Below, piece by piece: positions 43,699 through 52,223 of a stretch of DNA of 64,000 nucleotides (positions are counted from its first letter, which is position 1; each line of letters starts with the position of its first letter). This DNA comes from Mesoflavibacter sp037029465. GTDB taxonomy: Bacteria > Bacteroidota > Bacteroidia > Flavobacteriales > Flavobacteriaceae. The DNA is taken from NCBI RefSeq assembly GCF_037029465.1, contig NZ_JAYMEM010000001.1, positions 1 to 64,000 of the forward strand, given 5' to 3'. A program made the position numbers and the translations under genes. The notes beneath the pieces were generated by a model. It searched no databases. It saw only the letters and a list, made by a program, of their open reading frames with translations, and was not told the origin of the DNA.

Positions 43699-44070
43699 TT
43701 AGCTTGCTTTTTTCTTGTTAGCAACTGTTTTTCTTCTACCTTTTCTAGTTCTAGAGTTGTTTTTAGTACGTTGTCCTCTTAAAGGAAGACCTGCTCTATG
43801 ACGTATACCTCTGTAACATCCTATATCCATTAATCGCTTAATGTTTAATTGAGTTTCAGAACGTAATTCACCTTCAATAGTATAGTTACCAACAGCATCA
43901 CGGATTGCTCCGATTTGATCATCTGTCCAGTCTTGTACTTTGATGCTTTCGTCTACTTTAGCAGCTGCTAAAATTTCTTTTGCTCTACTTTTACCTACTC
44001 CGTAGATATAAGTTAAAGAGATTACTCCTCTTTTCTGTTTTGGTATGTCTACTCCTGCAATTCTTGCCAT
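43699..44070 (-). CDS. rpsM: 30S ribosomal protein S13
   Basis: 123 residues; ARIAGVDIPKQKRGVISLTY, GVGKSRAKEILAAA, IGCYRGIRHRAGLPLRGQRT and the basic C-terminal tail RTRKGRRKTVANKKKAS. S13 contacts the P-site tRNA and 23S rRNA across the subunit interface. Confidence 0.98.
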   Translation of the reverse strand: MARIAGVDIPKQKRGVISLTYIYGVGKSRAKEILAAAKVDESIKVQDWTDDQIGAIRDAVGNYTIEGELRSETQLNIKRLMDIGCYRGIRHRAGLPLRGQRTKNNSRTRKGRRKTVANKKKAS

Positions 44071-44072
44071 AA

Positions 44073-44189
44073 TTACCCTTGTCTTTGTTTGAATCTAGGA
44101 TTCTTTTTATTAATGACGTAAAGTCTACCTTTTCTGCGCACTATTTTACAATCTGCGCTTCTTTTTTTAATTGATGCTCTTACTTTCAT
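44073..44189 (-). CDS. rpmJ: 50S ribosomal protein L36, zinc-less form
   Basis: A 38-codon gene in the gap between infA and rpsM. The translation opens MKVRASIKKRSADCKIVRRK and ends INKKNPRFKQRQG, then TAA two bases before the rpsM start. Only one cysteine remains of the four-ligand C-type zinc ribbon, so this is the C-minus paralogue. The infA stop lies five bases upstream. Its length and exact match to the L36 core make it certain although it is very short. Confidence 0.95.
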   Translation of the reverse strand: MKVRASIKKRSADCKIVRRKGRLYVINKKNPRFKQRQG

Positions 44190-44194
44190 CGTAT

Positions 44195-44410
44195 TTAGTA
44201 TCTATAAGTTATACGAGCCTTAGTTAAATCGTAAGGACTCATTTCTAATTTTACTTTATCTCCTGGTAAAAGTTTAATGTAATGCATACGCATTTTACCA
44301 GAAATATGCGCAGTCACAATGTGACCATTTTCTAATTCTACTCGGAACATAGCATTAGATAATGCTTCTATAATTGTTCCGTCTTGTTCTATTGCTGCTT
44401 GTTTTGCCAT
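44195..44410 (-). CDS. infA: Translation initiation factor IF-1
   Basis: 71 residues; OB-fold protein that blocks the A site during initiation. The core AIEQDGTIIEALSNAMFRVE, GHIVTAHISGKMRMHYIKLL and SPYDLTKARITYRY are all family signatures. It lies between secY and rpmJ as usual. Confidence 0.97.
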   Translation of the reverse strand: MAKQAAIEQDGTIIEALSNAMFRVELENGHIVTAHISGKMRMHYIKLLPGDKVKLEMSPYDLTKARITYRY

Positions 44411-44420
44411 GTTAAAAATA

Positions 44421-45770
44421 TTAAGCTACTGCTTTTCTGTTTTTACCTGTTTTCATCAAGCCATCGTAATGTCTATTTAACAAGTAAGAGTTTACTTGTT
44501 GCATAGTATCGATTGCAACTCCAACCATAATTAATAATGATGTACCTCCAAAAAATAATGCCCATCCTTGTTGTACACCCATTAACTTAACTATAAATGC
44601 TGGGAACACAGCTATTAAAGCTAAGAATATTGAACCTGGTAACGTTATTTGAGACATTATCTTGTCTAGGTACTCTGATGTTTCTGATCCTGGACGAATA
44701 CCTGGTATAAAACCACCGCTTCGTTTTAAATCATCAGCCATTTTGTTTGTAGGTACTGTAATTGCAGTATAAAAATATGTGAATATAATTATTAATAATG
44801 CAAATACTAAATTGTACCAAAAACCAAATATATCAGAGAAATTTGTTTGTAGCCACAAACCTGCTGATGTATCTTCTAAGAAAGAAGATTTACCAATAAG
44901 ACCTGGAACAAACATAATTGCTTGAGCAAAAATGATAGGCATTACACCTGAAGCGTTAAGCTTTAATGGAATGTATTGTCTTGATCCAAATACATTCTTT
45001 TCATAACCACCAGATGCTGTTCTTCTTGCATATTGTACAGCAATTTTACGTACAGCCATTACTAATAAGATTGACAATAAAATGATAGCAAACCAAATAA
45101 CAACTTCAAATAAAATCATCATTACGTTATTACCATCTTGTAATCTTGATGCTGCATTTTGTAAAAATGCTTTAGGTAAGGTAGCAATAATACCAACCAT
45201 AATTAATAATGAAATACCATTACCAATTCCTTTGTCAGTAATTTTTTCTCCTAACCACATTGCAAAAATTGTACCTGTAACTAAGATTACTATAGAAGAA
45301 ACATAAAACATTCCTCCTTGTCCTAATAAAAATGCTGAATTTGGAATACCAAACACTGGACCTAAACTAGCTAAATAACCTGGTGCTTGTACTAAACATA
45401 TAGCAATAGTTAGCCATCTTGTTATTTGCGTTATTTTCTTTTGTCCACTTGCACCTTCTTTTTGTAGCTTTTGTAAGTAAGGAATAGCTATTCCCATTAA
45501 TTGAACCACAATAGAGGCTGAAATGTAAGGCATGATTCCTAGAGCAAAAACTGAAGCATTAGCAAAAGCTCCACCAGTAAAGGCATTTAATAATCCAAAT
45601 AAACCTTCACTAGTTTCAGTTTGTAAGTTAGATAACTGAGCAGCATCTATACCTGGTAATACCACTTGTGCTCCAAATCTATAAACTAATAACAGACCAA
45701 CAGTAACGATGATTCTGTTTCTTAGTTCTTCGATTTTCCAAACATTTTTTAATGTCTCTATAAATTTCAT
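44421..45770 (-). CDS. secY: Protein translocase subunit SecY
   Basis: Central channel of the Sec translocon, 449 residues with ten membrane helices. The family signatures are RFGAQVVLPGIDAAQL (first loop), the plug-forming LLNAFTGGAFANASVFALG, YISASIVVQLMGIAIPYLQK, and the cytoplasmic loop GGFIPGIRPGSETSEYL. Partner genes elsewhere in the window are secDF, yidD and ffh. Encoded in the spc operon after rplO. Confidence 0.98.
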   Translation of the reverse strand: MKFIETLKNVWKIEELRNRIIVTVGLLLVYRFGAQVVLPGIDAAQLSNLQTETSEGLFGLLNAFTGGAFANASVFALGIMPYISASIVVQLMGIAIPYLQKLQKEGASGQKKITQITRWLTIAICLVQAPGYLASLGPVFGIPNSAFLLGQGGMFYVSSIVILVTGTIFAMWLGEKITDKGIGNGISLLIMVGIIATLPKAFLQNAASRLQDGNNVMMILFEVVIWFAIILLSILLVMAVRKIAVQYARRTASGGYEKNVFGSRQYIPLKLNASGVMPIIFAQAIMFVPGLIGKSSFLEDTSAGLWLQTNFSDIFGFWYNLVFALLIIIFTYFYTAITVPTNKMADDLKRSGGFIPGIRPGSETSEYLDKIMSQITLPGSIFLALIAVFPAFIVKLMGVQQGWALFFGGTSLLIMVGVAIDTMQQVNSYLLNRHYDGLMKTGKNRKAVA

Positions 45771-45783
45771 GCGTCTATAATTC

Positions 45784-46236
45784 TTATAAAGTTACAGCTT
45801 CTCCTCCTGCAGCTTCGATAGCAGCTTTAGCAGTAGCAGTAAATTTATGAGCTGTTACGTTTAACTTTGATTTTAATTCACCTCTTCCTAAGATTTTAAC
45901 TAATTCGTTTTTACCAACTAGTCCTAAACTTACAAGTGTTTCAAAATCTAAAGTATCCTTAATTTTCTTATCGTCAACTAATTGTTGAATGGTATCAAGG
46001 TTAACACCTTGGTACTCTTTACGATTTATGTTAGTAAAGCCAAACTTAGGTACTCTACGTTGGATTGGCATTTGCCCTCCTTCGAAACCTACTTTTTTAG
46101 AGTATCCTGATCTAGACTTAGCTCCTTTGTGACCACGTGTTGCAGTACCACCTTTACCAGAACCTTGACCTCTACCTACTCTTTTCCCTTGACCTTTAAC
46201 TGAACCTTCTGCAGGTTTTAAATTACTTAAATCCAT
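45784..46236 (-). CDS. rplO: 50S ribosomal protein L15
   Basis: 150 residues. The glycine/lysine-rich N-terminal extension (GSVKGQGKRVGRGQGSGKGG, HKGAKSRSGYSKKVGFEGGQ) threads into 23S rRNA; the C-terminal globular part ends NVTAHKFTATAKAAIEAAGG. Confidence 0.98.
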   Translation of the reverse strand: MDLSNLKPAEGSVKGQGKRVGRGQGSGKGGTATRGHKGAKSRSGYSKKVGFEGGQMPIQRRVPKFGFTNINRKEYQGVNLDTIQQLVDDKKIKDTLDFETLVSLGLVGKNELVKILGRGELKSKLNVTAHKFTATAKAAIEAAGGEAVTL

Positions 46237-46248
46237 TTTTCAGTATTA

Positions 46249-46431
46249 TTATTTAATTTCTTCTACAGAAACTAAGTGATTTACTTTTGCTACCATTCCT
46301 AAGATATTAGGAGTAGCCTCGTGCTCTACAACTTGCCCAATCTTTTTAAGACCTAGAGCTTCTAAAGTTCTCTTTTGTCTTTGAGTTCTATTGATTGCGC
46401 TTTTAACTTTTGTTACTTTTATCTTAGACAT
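46249..46431 (-). CDS. rpmD: 50S ribosomal protein L30
   Basis: 60 residues; IKVTKVKSAINRTQRQKRTL and GLKKIGQVVEHEATPNILGM are typical of bacterial L30. It sits between rpsE and rplO with short gaps. Confidence 0.97.
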   Translation of the reverse strand: MSKIKVTKVKSAINRTQRQKRTLEALGLKKIGQVVEHEATPNILGMVAKVNHLVSVEEIK

Positions 46432-46442
46432 TTCTGTTTTGA

Positions 46443-46967
46443 TTATCCGTTAAAAACTTTTTCTAAAGAGATTCCTCTTTCTCGAGCAATCGATTGTGGG
46501 TCTCTTAATTGTAATAAAGCATCAAAAGTAGCTTTTACTACATTATGTGGGTTTGATGATCCTTGAGACTTAGATAATACATCGTGTACACCTACTGCTT
46601 CTAAAACTGTTCTTACAGCTCCACCAGCAATTACTCCTGTACCAGGAGCTGCAGGTATGATGTTTACTCTTGCTCCACCATATTTACCTTTTTGTTCGTG
46701 AGGTAATGTACTTTTTGATAAAGGTATACGTACTAAGTTTTTCTTAGCATCTTCTATTGCTTTTGCGATTGCACTTGCAACATCTTTTGATTTACCTAAA
46801 CCATGACCTACAACACCTGATTCATCACCAACCACTACGATTGCTGAAAATCCAAATGCTCTACCTCCTTTGGTTACTTTAGTAACTCTTTGTACACCAA
46901 CTAAACGATCTTTAAGATCTAATCCACTTGGTTTTACTAACTCTGCGCTTTTGTATTTTTGATACAT
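46443..46967 (-). CDS. rpsE: 30S ribosomal protein S5
   Basis: 174 residues. The double-stranded RNA-binding-like N-terminal domain (LKDRLVGVQRVTKVTKGGRA, VVVGDESGVVGHGLGKSKDV) and the C-terminal domain (RVNIIPAAPGTGVIAGGAVR, GVHDVLSKSQGSSNPHNVVK) are complete. S5 helps keep decoding accurate. Confidence 0.98.
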   Translation of the reverse strand: MYQKYKSAELVKPSGLDLKDRLVGVQRVTKVTKGGRAFGFSAIVVVGDESGVVGHGLGKSKDVASAIAKAIEDAKKNLVRIPLSKSTLPHEQKGKYGGARVNIIPAAPGTGVIAGGAVRTVLEAVGVHDVLSKSQGSSNPHNVVKATFDALLQLRDPQSIARERGISLEKVFNG

Positions 46968-46973
46968 AATTTC

Positions 46974-47330
46974 TTAGAATTTAAGTCCTCCTTCTCTAGC
47001 TCCTTCAGCTAATGATTTTACTCTTCCGTGATATAAATAACCACCTCTATCAAAAGAAATAGTTTCAACACCAGCCTTTAAGGCTTTTTCAGCGATAGAC
47101 TTACCTACTAATGCAGCTACTTCTACTTTATTACCTTTTGAAGAACTAATATCTTTATCTCTTGAAGATGATGCTACGATTGTTTTACCTGTAACGTCAT
47201 CTACTATTTGAGCATAAATTTCTTTATTACTTCTGAAAACAGATAATCTAGGTCTTGCTTCTGTACCAGAAACAACCTTACGGATTCTGTTTTTTATTCT
47301 TAATCTTCTTTGTGATTTTGTTAACGCCAT
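46974..47330 (-). CDS. rplR: 50S ribosomal protein L18
   Basis: 118 residues; binds 5S rRNA. N-terminal basic KSQRRLRIKNRIRKVVSGTE, then RPRLSVFRSNKEIYAQIVDD and the C-terminal FDRGGYLYHGRVKSLAEGAR. Six-base gap to rpsE. Confidence 0.98.
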   Translation of the reverse strand: MALTKSQRRLRIKNRIRKVVSGTEARPRLSVFRSNKEIYAQIVDDVTGKTIVASSSRDKDISSSKGNKVEVAALVGKSIAEKALKAGVETISFDRGGYLYHGRVKSLAEGAREGGLKF

Positions 47331-47340
47331 AACTAAATTA

Positions 47341-47883
47341 TTATGCTGATTTACCAGCTTTTCTTCTTAATTCTTCTCCAACAAACTTAATACCTTTTCC
47401 TTTGTATGGTTCAGGTTTTCTAAATCCTCTGATTTTAGCAGCAACTTGTCCTACTAATTGTTTATCAAAAGATGAAAGTTTAATGATTGGATTTTTACCT
47501 TTTTCAGAAACTGTTTCAACTTTAATTTCTGGTGCTAAACTCATCACTATGTTATGTGAAAAACCTAAGGCTAATTCTAAAATATTACCTTGGTTACTTG
47601 CTCTATATCCAACTCCGACTAATTCTAATTCTTTAGTCCAACCTTTAGATACTCCTTCAATCATGTTATTGATTAAAGAACGGTATAAACCGTGCTTAGC
47701 TTTATGTTGTTTAGTTTCTGCAGAACGTGTTACTAATACGTTTCCTTCTTCTACTTTTACACCTACAGTATCAAAATCTTGAGATAACTCTCCTAATTTT
47801 CCTTTTACTGTAATTGTGTTTTCTTGTACTGTTACAGTTACTCCTTCTGGAATGGCAACTGGACTATTTCCTATTCTTGACAT
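47341..47883 (-). CDS. rplF: 50S ribosomal protein L6
   Basis: 180 residues with two repeated domains; SRIGNSPVAIPEGVTVTVQE, SLINNMIEGVSKGWTKELEL and the signature RKPEPYKGKGIKFVGEELRR. L6 lies near the sarcin-ricin loop and the factor-binding site. Confidence 0.98.
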   Translation of the reverse strand: MSRIGNSPVAIPEGVTVTVQENTITVKGKLGELSQDFDTVGVKVEEGNVLVTRSAETKQHKAKHGLYRSLINNMIEGVSKGWTKELELVGVGYRASNQGNILELALGFSHNIVMSLAPEIKVETVSEKGKNPIIKLSSFDKQLVGQVAAKIRGFRKPEPYKGKGIKFVGEELRRKAGKSA

Positions 47884-47902
47884 TTTCTTTCTGGATTTTT
47901 AA

Positions 47903-48301
47903 TTAGTAAACGTAACATAAAACTTCGCCTCCAACATTCTCTCTTTGGGCTTGCTTACCTGTCATTACTCCGTGAGAAGTAGAAACAATTGCAATACCTA
48001 AACCATTAAGAATTCTTGGCATTTCTTTAGAACCTGAATACTTACGTAAACCAGGTTTACTAATTCTTTGAATTTTTCTAATTACTGGTTCTTTTGTCTC
48101 TTTGTTGTACTTAAGAGCTATTTTAATAGTTCCTTGTACTGAAGAATCATCAAATTTATAACTTAAAATATATCCTTGATCGAATAAGATTTTAGTTATA
48201 TCCTTTTTTAAATTTGAAGCAGGAATTTCAACTACTCTGTGATTAGCACGCACTGCGTTTCTAATTCTAGTTAAATAATCTGCTATTGGATCTGTATACA
48301 T
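47903..48301 (-). CDS. rpsH: 30S ribosomal protein S8
   Basis: 132 residues; DPIADYLTRIRNAVRANHRV at the start and GLGIAIVSTSHGVMTGKQAQ plus GGEVLCYVY at the end. S8 binds the central domain of 16S rRNA and in E. coli represses its operon. A 63-base gap separates it from rpsN. Confidence 0.98.
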   Translation of the reverse strand: MYTDPIADYLTRIRNAVRANHRVVEIPASNLKKDITKILFDQGYILSYKFDDSSVQGTIKIALKYNKETKEPVIRKIQRISKPGLRKYSGSKEMPRILNGLGIAIVSTSHGVMTGKQAQRENVGGEVLCYVY

Positions 48302-48364
48302 ATGTATTAATTTGCGGACTTGGTTTTTGCACTATTGCAAACCTTAATCCAATTTATAATAATT

Positions 48365-48634
48365 TTACCAACTTGCTTTTTTAACACCTGGTATTAAACC
48401 TTTGTTTGCCATTTCTCTAAACATTACACGAGAGATTCCAAAGGTACGCATGTATCCTTTTGGTCTTCCTGTAAGTTTACATCTATTGTGCATACGAACC
48501 GGAGAGGCATTTTTAGGTAACTTTTGTAATGCTTCGTAGTCTCCAGCTTCTTTTAAAGCTTTACGTTTTTCAGCATATTTAGCTACTGCTTTTGCTCTTT
48601 TAACCTCACGGGCTTTCATTGATTCTTTAGCCAT
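48365..48634 (-). CDS. rpsN: 30S ribosomal protein S14
   Basis: 89 residues; the long, zinc-free type. AKESMKAREVKRAKAVAKYA, then the conserved NRCKLTGRPKGYMRTFGISR and FREMANKGLIPGVKKASW. The four cysteines of the short type are not present. Confidence 0.97.
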   Translation of the reverse strand: MAKESMKAREVKRAKAVAKYAEKRKALKEAGDYEALQKLPKNASPVRMHNRCKLTGRPKGYMRTFGISRVMFREMANKGLIPGVKKASW

Positions 48635-48637
48635 AAT

Positions 48638-49189
48638 TTAGTTTTTTTGAAAAGGCAATCCTAATTCTGTTAATAATGATTTTGCTTCTTTATCAGTTTC
48701 AGCAGAAGTTACAAATGTAATATCCATTCCGTCAATTTTATTAACTTTATCGATATTTATTTCTGGAAATATAATTTGTTCTGTAACTCCTAAGTTGTAG
48801 TTACCTCTTCCGTCAAAACCTGTAGCTTTAATTCCGTTAAAATCTCTTACACGTGGTAACGCTGTAGTGATTAAACGATCTAAAAACTCATACATTCTTT
48901 CTCCACGTAAAGTTACTTTTGCTCCAATTGGCATACCTTTACGTAATTTGAAAGACGCAACATCTTTTTTAGACATAGTAGAAACTGCTTTTTGACCTGT
49001 AATTGTAGTTAATTCTTCAACTGCATGGTCAACTAACTTTTTATCTGCTACTGCTGCACCTACACCTCTAGAAAGTACTATTTTTTCTAGTTTTGGTACT
49101 TGCATAACATTACTATATCCAAATTCTTCTGTAAGAGCTGCAATTACTCTGCTTTTATACTCTTCTTTTAGTCTCGGTGAATATCCCAT
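48638..49189 (-). CDS. rplE: 50S ribosomal protein L5
   Basis: 183 residues; binds 5S rRNA in the central protuberance. SPRLKEEYKSRVIAALTEEF, SNVMQVPKLEKIVLSRGVGA, GMPIGAKVTLRGERMYEFLD and NLGVTEQIIFPEINIDKVNK are L5 signatures. It is three bases from rpsN and two from rplX, a tightly packed part of the operon. Confidence 0.98.
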   Translation of the reverse strand: MGYSPRLKEEYKSRVIAALTEEFGYSNVMQVPKLEKIVLSRGVGAAVADKKLVDHAVEELTTITGQKAVSTMSKKDVASFKLRKGMPIGAKVTLRGERMYEFLDRLITTALPRVRDFNGIKATGFDGRGNYNLGVTEQIIFPEINIDKVNKIDGMDITFVTSAETDKEAKSLLTELGLPFQKN

Positions 49190-49191
49190 AA

Positions 49192-49503
49192 CTATAATAC
49201 TTCATTAGATTTTTTAGAAAATCTTACTTTTTTATCACCTTCCATTCTATAACCTACTCTTGTTGTTTCTCCTTTTGAAGTTAACAATGATAAGTTAGAA
49301 ATGTTGATTGGTGCTTCTTTTTCTACAATACCGCCTTGAGGGTTTTGTGCACTTGGCTTAGTATGTTTCTTCACCATGTTTACACCTTCTACTATAGCTT
49401 TGTTTTTGTCGATAAATACTTTTTGTACTGTACCTTCAGATCCTTTGTGATCTCCAGCTATAACTTTTACGGTATCTCCTGTTTTAATTTTAAGCTTTGC
49501 CAT
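49192..49503 (-). CDS. rplX: 50S ribosomal protein L24
   Basis: 103 residues. ATG 49503 is chosen since L24 begins AKLKIKTGDTVKVIAGDHKG (KOW motif); an in-frame ATG four codons earlier overlaps the preceding gene spacing and is less likely. NMVKKHTKPSAQNPQGGIVE follows. L24 starts 50S assembly and lies by the exit tunnel. Confidence 0.96.
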   Translation of the reverse strand: MAKLKIKTGDTVKVIAGDHKGSEGTVQKVFIDKNKAIVEGVNMVKKHTKPSAQNPQGGIVEKEAPINISNLSLLTSKGETTRVGYRMEGDKKVRFSKKSNEVL

Positions 49504-49515
49504 CTTATTTATCAA

Positions 49516-49884
49516 TTAAAGCACCTCTGGTGCTAATGATACAATTTTCATGAATTGTTTTTCACGAAGTTCTCTAGCTACCGGTCCAAATACACGTGTA
49601 CCTCTCATCTCACCCGATGGGTTTAATAAAACGCAAGCGTTGTCATCAAATCTAATATAAGATCCGTCTGGACGTCTAACTTCTTTTTTGGTACGAACAA
49701 CTACTGCTGTAGAAACAGCCCCTTTTTTAACGTTTCCGTTAGGAGTTGCATCTTTTACTGAAACGACAATTTTGTCACCTACAGAAGCATATCTTCTTTT
49801 AGTACCACCTAGAACACGTATTGTTAATACTTCTTTTGCTCCAGTGTTGTCTGCTACTTTTAATCTTGATTCTTGTTGTACCAT
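49516..49884 (-). CDS. rplN: 50S ribosomal protein L14
   Basis: 122 residues; VQQESRLKVADNTGAKEVLT, then GDKIVVSVKDATPNGNVKKG and the C-terminal RGTRVFGPVARELREKQFMK. L14 forms part of the subunit interface. Confidence 0.98.
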   Translation of the reverse strand: MVQQESRLKVADNTGAKEVLTIRVLGGTKRRYASVGDKIVVSVKDATPNGNVKKGAVSTAVVVRTKKEVRRPDGSYIRFDDNACVLLNPSGEMRGTRVFGPVARELREKQFMKIVSLAPEVL

Positions 49885-49886
49885 AA

Positions 49887-50144
49887 TTACTTCGCTCTTT
49901 CAATTATTTCAACTAATCTCCAACATTTAGATTTACTTAAAGGTCTTGTTTCCATGATCTTTACAGTATCACCAATGTTACAATCGTTTGTCTCGTCGTG
50001 TGCTACGTATTTTTTAGTCTTTAATACGAACTTTCCGTACATTGGGTGTTTTACTTTTTTAACCTCAGAAACCACGATTGATTTCTGCATTTTGTTACTA
50101 GTAACTACACCTATACGCTCTTTTCTTAAATTTCTATTTTCCAT
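49887..50144 (-). CDS. rpsQ: 30S ribosomal protein S17
   Basis: 85 residues; OB-fold protein with RKERIGVVTSNKMQKSIVVS, KHPMYGKFVLKTKKYVAHDE and ETRPLSKSKCWRLVEIIERA. Two bases separate it from rplN. Confidence 0.97.
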   Translation of the reverse strand: MENRNLRKERIGVVTSNKMQKSIVVSEVKKVKHPMYGKFVLKTKKYVAHDETNDCNIGDTVKIMETRPLSKSKCWRLVEIIERAK

Positions 50145-50156
50145 CTTTTAGCAGAA

Positions 50157-50348
50157 TTATTTTAAATCTCTTTTAGTTAATTCCGTAGCTATTCTAGCAA
50201 CATCACGTCTTATTGAACGTAATTGAATAGGATTCTCTAAAGGAGAGACTGCATGAGCCATTTTTAAATCTACATAGCTCTTTTTTGTTTCACTAAGTTT
50301 CTCTTGTAACTCAGCTACAGATAATTCTTTAATTTCTGACTGTTTCAT
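50157..50348 (-). CDS. rpmC: 50S ribosomal protein L29
   Basis: 63 residues, two-helix protein at the tunnel exit; KQSEIKELSVAELQEKLSET and the C-terminal LRSIRRDVARIATELTKRDL match L29. Confidence 0.96.
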   Translation of the reverse strand: MKQSEIKELSVAELQEKLSETKKSYVDLKMAHAVSPLENPIQLRSIRRDVARIATELTKRDLK

Positions 50349-50360
50349 AATATTAATTAA

Positions 50361-50780
50361 TTATGCTTCGTAATCTCTAGCGATTACAAACTTAGTTTTT
50401 ACTGGTAATTTTTGAGCTGCAAGTCTTAATGCTTCTTTAGCAACGTCTAAAGGCACACCTCCAACTTCAAATAAGATTCTTCCTGGTTTAACAACAGCCG
50501 CCCAATATTCTACAGCACCTTTACCTTTACCCATACGTACTTCAAGAGGTTTCTTTGTAATAGGCTTGTCTGGAAATATTTTAATCCATAATTGCCCTTC
50601 TCTTTTCATGTAACGAGTAGCTGCAATACGAGCTGCTTCAATTTGACGTGAAGTTAGAAAGTTAGAATCTAATGATTTTATTCCAAAAGTACCGTTTGAT
50701 AATTGGTGCCCTCTTCCAGAGTTACCTTTCATACGTCCCTTTTGTTGTTTTCTAAATTTTGTTCTTTTAGGCTGTAACAT
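50361..50780 (-). CDS. rplP: 50S ribosomal protein L16
   Basis: 139 residues; LQPKRTKFRKQQKGRMKGNS, IKIFPDKPITKKPLEVRMGK and GRILFEVGGVPLDVAKEALR. L16 helps position tRNA in the A site. Confidence 0.98.
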   Translation of the reverse strand: MLQPKRTKFRKQQKGRMKGNSGRGHQLSNGTFGIKSLDSNFLTSRQIEAARIAATRYMKREGQLWIKIFPDKPITKKPLEVRMGKGKGAVEYWAAVVKPGRILFEVGGVPLDVAKEALRLAAQKLPVKTKFVIARDYEA

Positions 50781-50800
50781 TTTTTCTGTGCTTTAAAAAA

Positions 50801-51520
50801 TTACTTTCTACGACGTGTTTTGTTTTCTCTCTTTCCACCACGTCCACCTTTTCCTTGCTTCTTAGATAATCCAACAAGAGGAGAAAGCTCTCTTTTTCCA
50901 TATACTTCACCTTTCATGATCCATACCTTAACACCTAATCTACCATAAGTAGTGTGTGCTTCTACTAAAGCATAGTCAATATCGGCTCTAAAAGTTGATA
51001 AAGGAATACGTCCTTCTTTATAGTGTTCTGAACGTGCCATTTCAGCTCCGTTTAAACGACCACTAATTTGAACTTTAATTCCTTCAGCATTCATACGCAT
51101 TGTTGCAGCAATAGCCATTTTAATAGCACGTCTGTAAGAAATACGATTTTCTATCTGACGAGCAATACTTGACGCAACTAAAAACGCATCTAGTTCAGGT
51201 CTTTTAATTTCAAAGATATTAATCTGAACTTCTTTTCCTGTAATTTTCTTAAGCTCTTCTTTTAACTTGTCTACCTCTTGTCCACCTTTACCGATAATAA
51301 TACCAGGTCTAGCAGTAGTGATAGTAACGGTTACAAGTTTAAGAGTTCTTTCGATAATTACTCTTGACACACTAGCTTTAGATAAACGAGCATAAACATA
51401 CTTTCTTATCTTATCGTCTTCGGCAAGTTTATCACCATAATCGTTTCCTCCGTACCAGTTAGATTCCCATCCTCTGATAATTCCTAAGCGATTTCCGATT
51501 GGATTTGTTTTTTGTCCCAT
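50801..51520 (-). CDS. rpsC: 30S ribosomal protein S3
   Basis: 239 residues; GQKTNPIGNRLGIIRGWESN, the KH domain with TARPGIIIGKGGQEVDKLKE, the C-terminal domain with RRAIKMAIAATMRMNAEGIK and KVWIMKGEVYGKR, and a basic, glycine-rich tail. S3 lines the mRNA entry channel. Confidence 0.98.
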   Translation of the reverse strand: MGQKTNPIGNRLGIIRGWESNWYGGNDYGDKLAEDDKIRKYVYARLSKASVSRVIIERTLKLVTVTITTARPGIIIGKGGQEVDKLKEELKKITGKEVQINIFEIKRPELDAFLVASSIARQIENRISYRRAIKMAIAATMRMNAEGIKVQISGRLNGAEMARSEHYKEGRIPLSTFRADIDYALVEAHTTYGRLGVKVWIMKGEVYGKRELSPLVGLSKKQGKGGRGGKRENKTRRRK

Positions 51521-51527
51521 ATCTATC

Positions 51528-51935
51528 TTAGCTTTGTGTATTATTGTTTGCTCCTACTACGATTGTTACGTGGTTTGAGCGTTTTCTTATTCTGTGTGCA
51601 CGTCCTTGAGGAGCTGGTCTTAATCTTTTTAACATAGATCCACCATCAACTCTTATCTCTTGAACAAAAAGTTCAGCATCTTCTATACTAGCATCCTCAT
51701 TTTTTGCTTGCCAGTTAGCTATCGCAGATAATAATAATTTCTCTAAACGATTTGAAGCTTCTTTTTGGCTAAACTTTAAAATATTAAGTGCTTTCTCTAC
51801 GCGTTCACCTCTAACTAAATCAGCAACTAAACGCATTTTTCTTGGTGACGTAGGACAGTTATTAAGTTTTGCAAAAGCTACTTGCTTTTTTGCATCCTTA
51901 ATAGCGTCTGCCATTTGTTTTTTACGACTTCCCAT
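51528..51935 (-). CDS. rplV: 50S ribosomal protein L22
   Basis: 135 residues; NCPTSPRKMRLVADLVRGER, LEKLLLSAIANWQAKNEDAS and the tunnel hairpin region RRLRPAPQGRAHRIRKRSNH (with K for the first R). The N-terminus is about 20 residues longer than in E. coli, typical for the phylum. Confidence 0.97.
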   Translation of the reverse strand: MGSRKKQMADAIKDAKKQVAFAKLNNCPTSPRKMRLVADLVRGERVEKALNILKFSQKEASNRLEKLLLSAIANWQAKNEDASIEDAELFVQEIRVDGGSMLKRLRPAPQGRAHRIRKRSNHVTIVVGANNNTQS

Positions 51936-51938
51936 AGC

Positions 51939-52217
51939 TTACTTCTTTCCTTTATTTTTAGCACCAGCGTGACCTCTAAATGATCTTGTTGGTGAAAATT
52001 CTCCTAATTTATGCCCAACCATGTTTTCTGTAACATAAACTGGAACAAACTGACGACCGTTGTGTACTGCAATTGTTTGACCTACAAAATCTGGAGTAAT
52101 CATACTAGCTCTTGACCAAGTTTTGATTACAGTTTTTTTGTTAGCTTCAACATTAGCAGCTACTTTCTTCTCTAATTTATAATGAACGTAAGGTCCTTTT
52201 TTTAATGATCTTGCCAT
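51939..52217 (-). CDS. rpsS: 30S ribosomal protein S19
   Basis: 92 residues; ARSLKKGPYVHYKLEKKVAA, then TWSRASMITPDFVGQTIAVH and NMVGHKLGEFSPTRSFRGHA. Three bases separate it from rplV. Confidence 0.98.
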   Translation of the reverse strand: MARSLKKGPYVHYKLEKKVAANVEANKKTVIKTWSRASMITPDFVGQTIAVHNGRQFVPVYVTENMVGHKLGEFSPTRSFRGHAGAKNKGKK

Positions 52218-52223
52218 GTCTTA

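Noticed and set aside
48302..48364. Possible hairpin between rpsN and rpsH as S8 target
   Set aside because: The only pairing found (GGTTTGCA with TGCAAAAACC) needs bulged bases; it is too weak to claim from one sequence.
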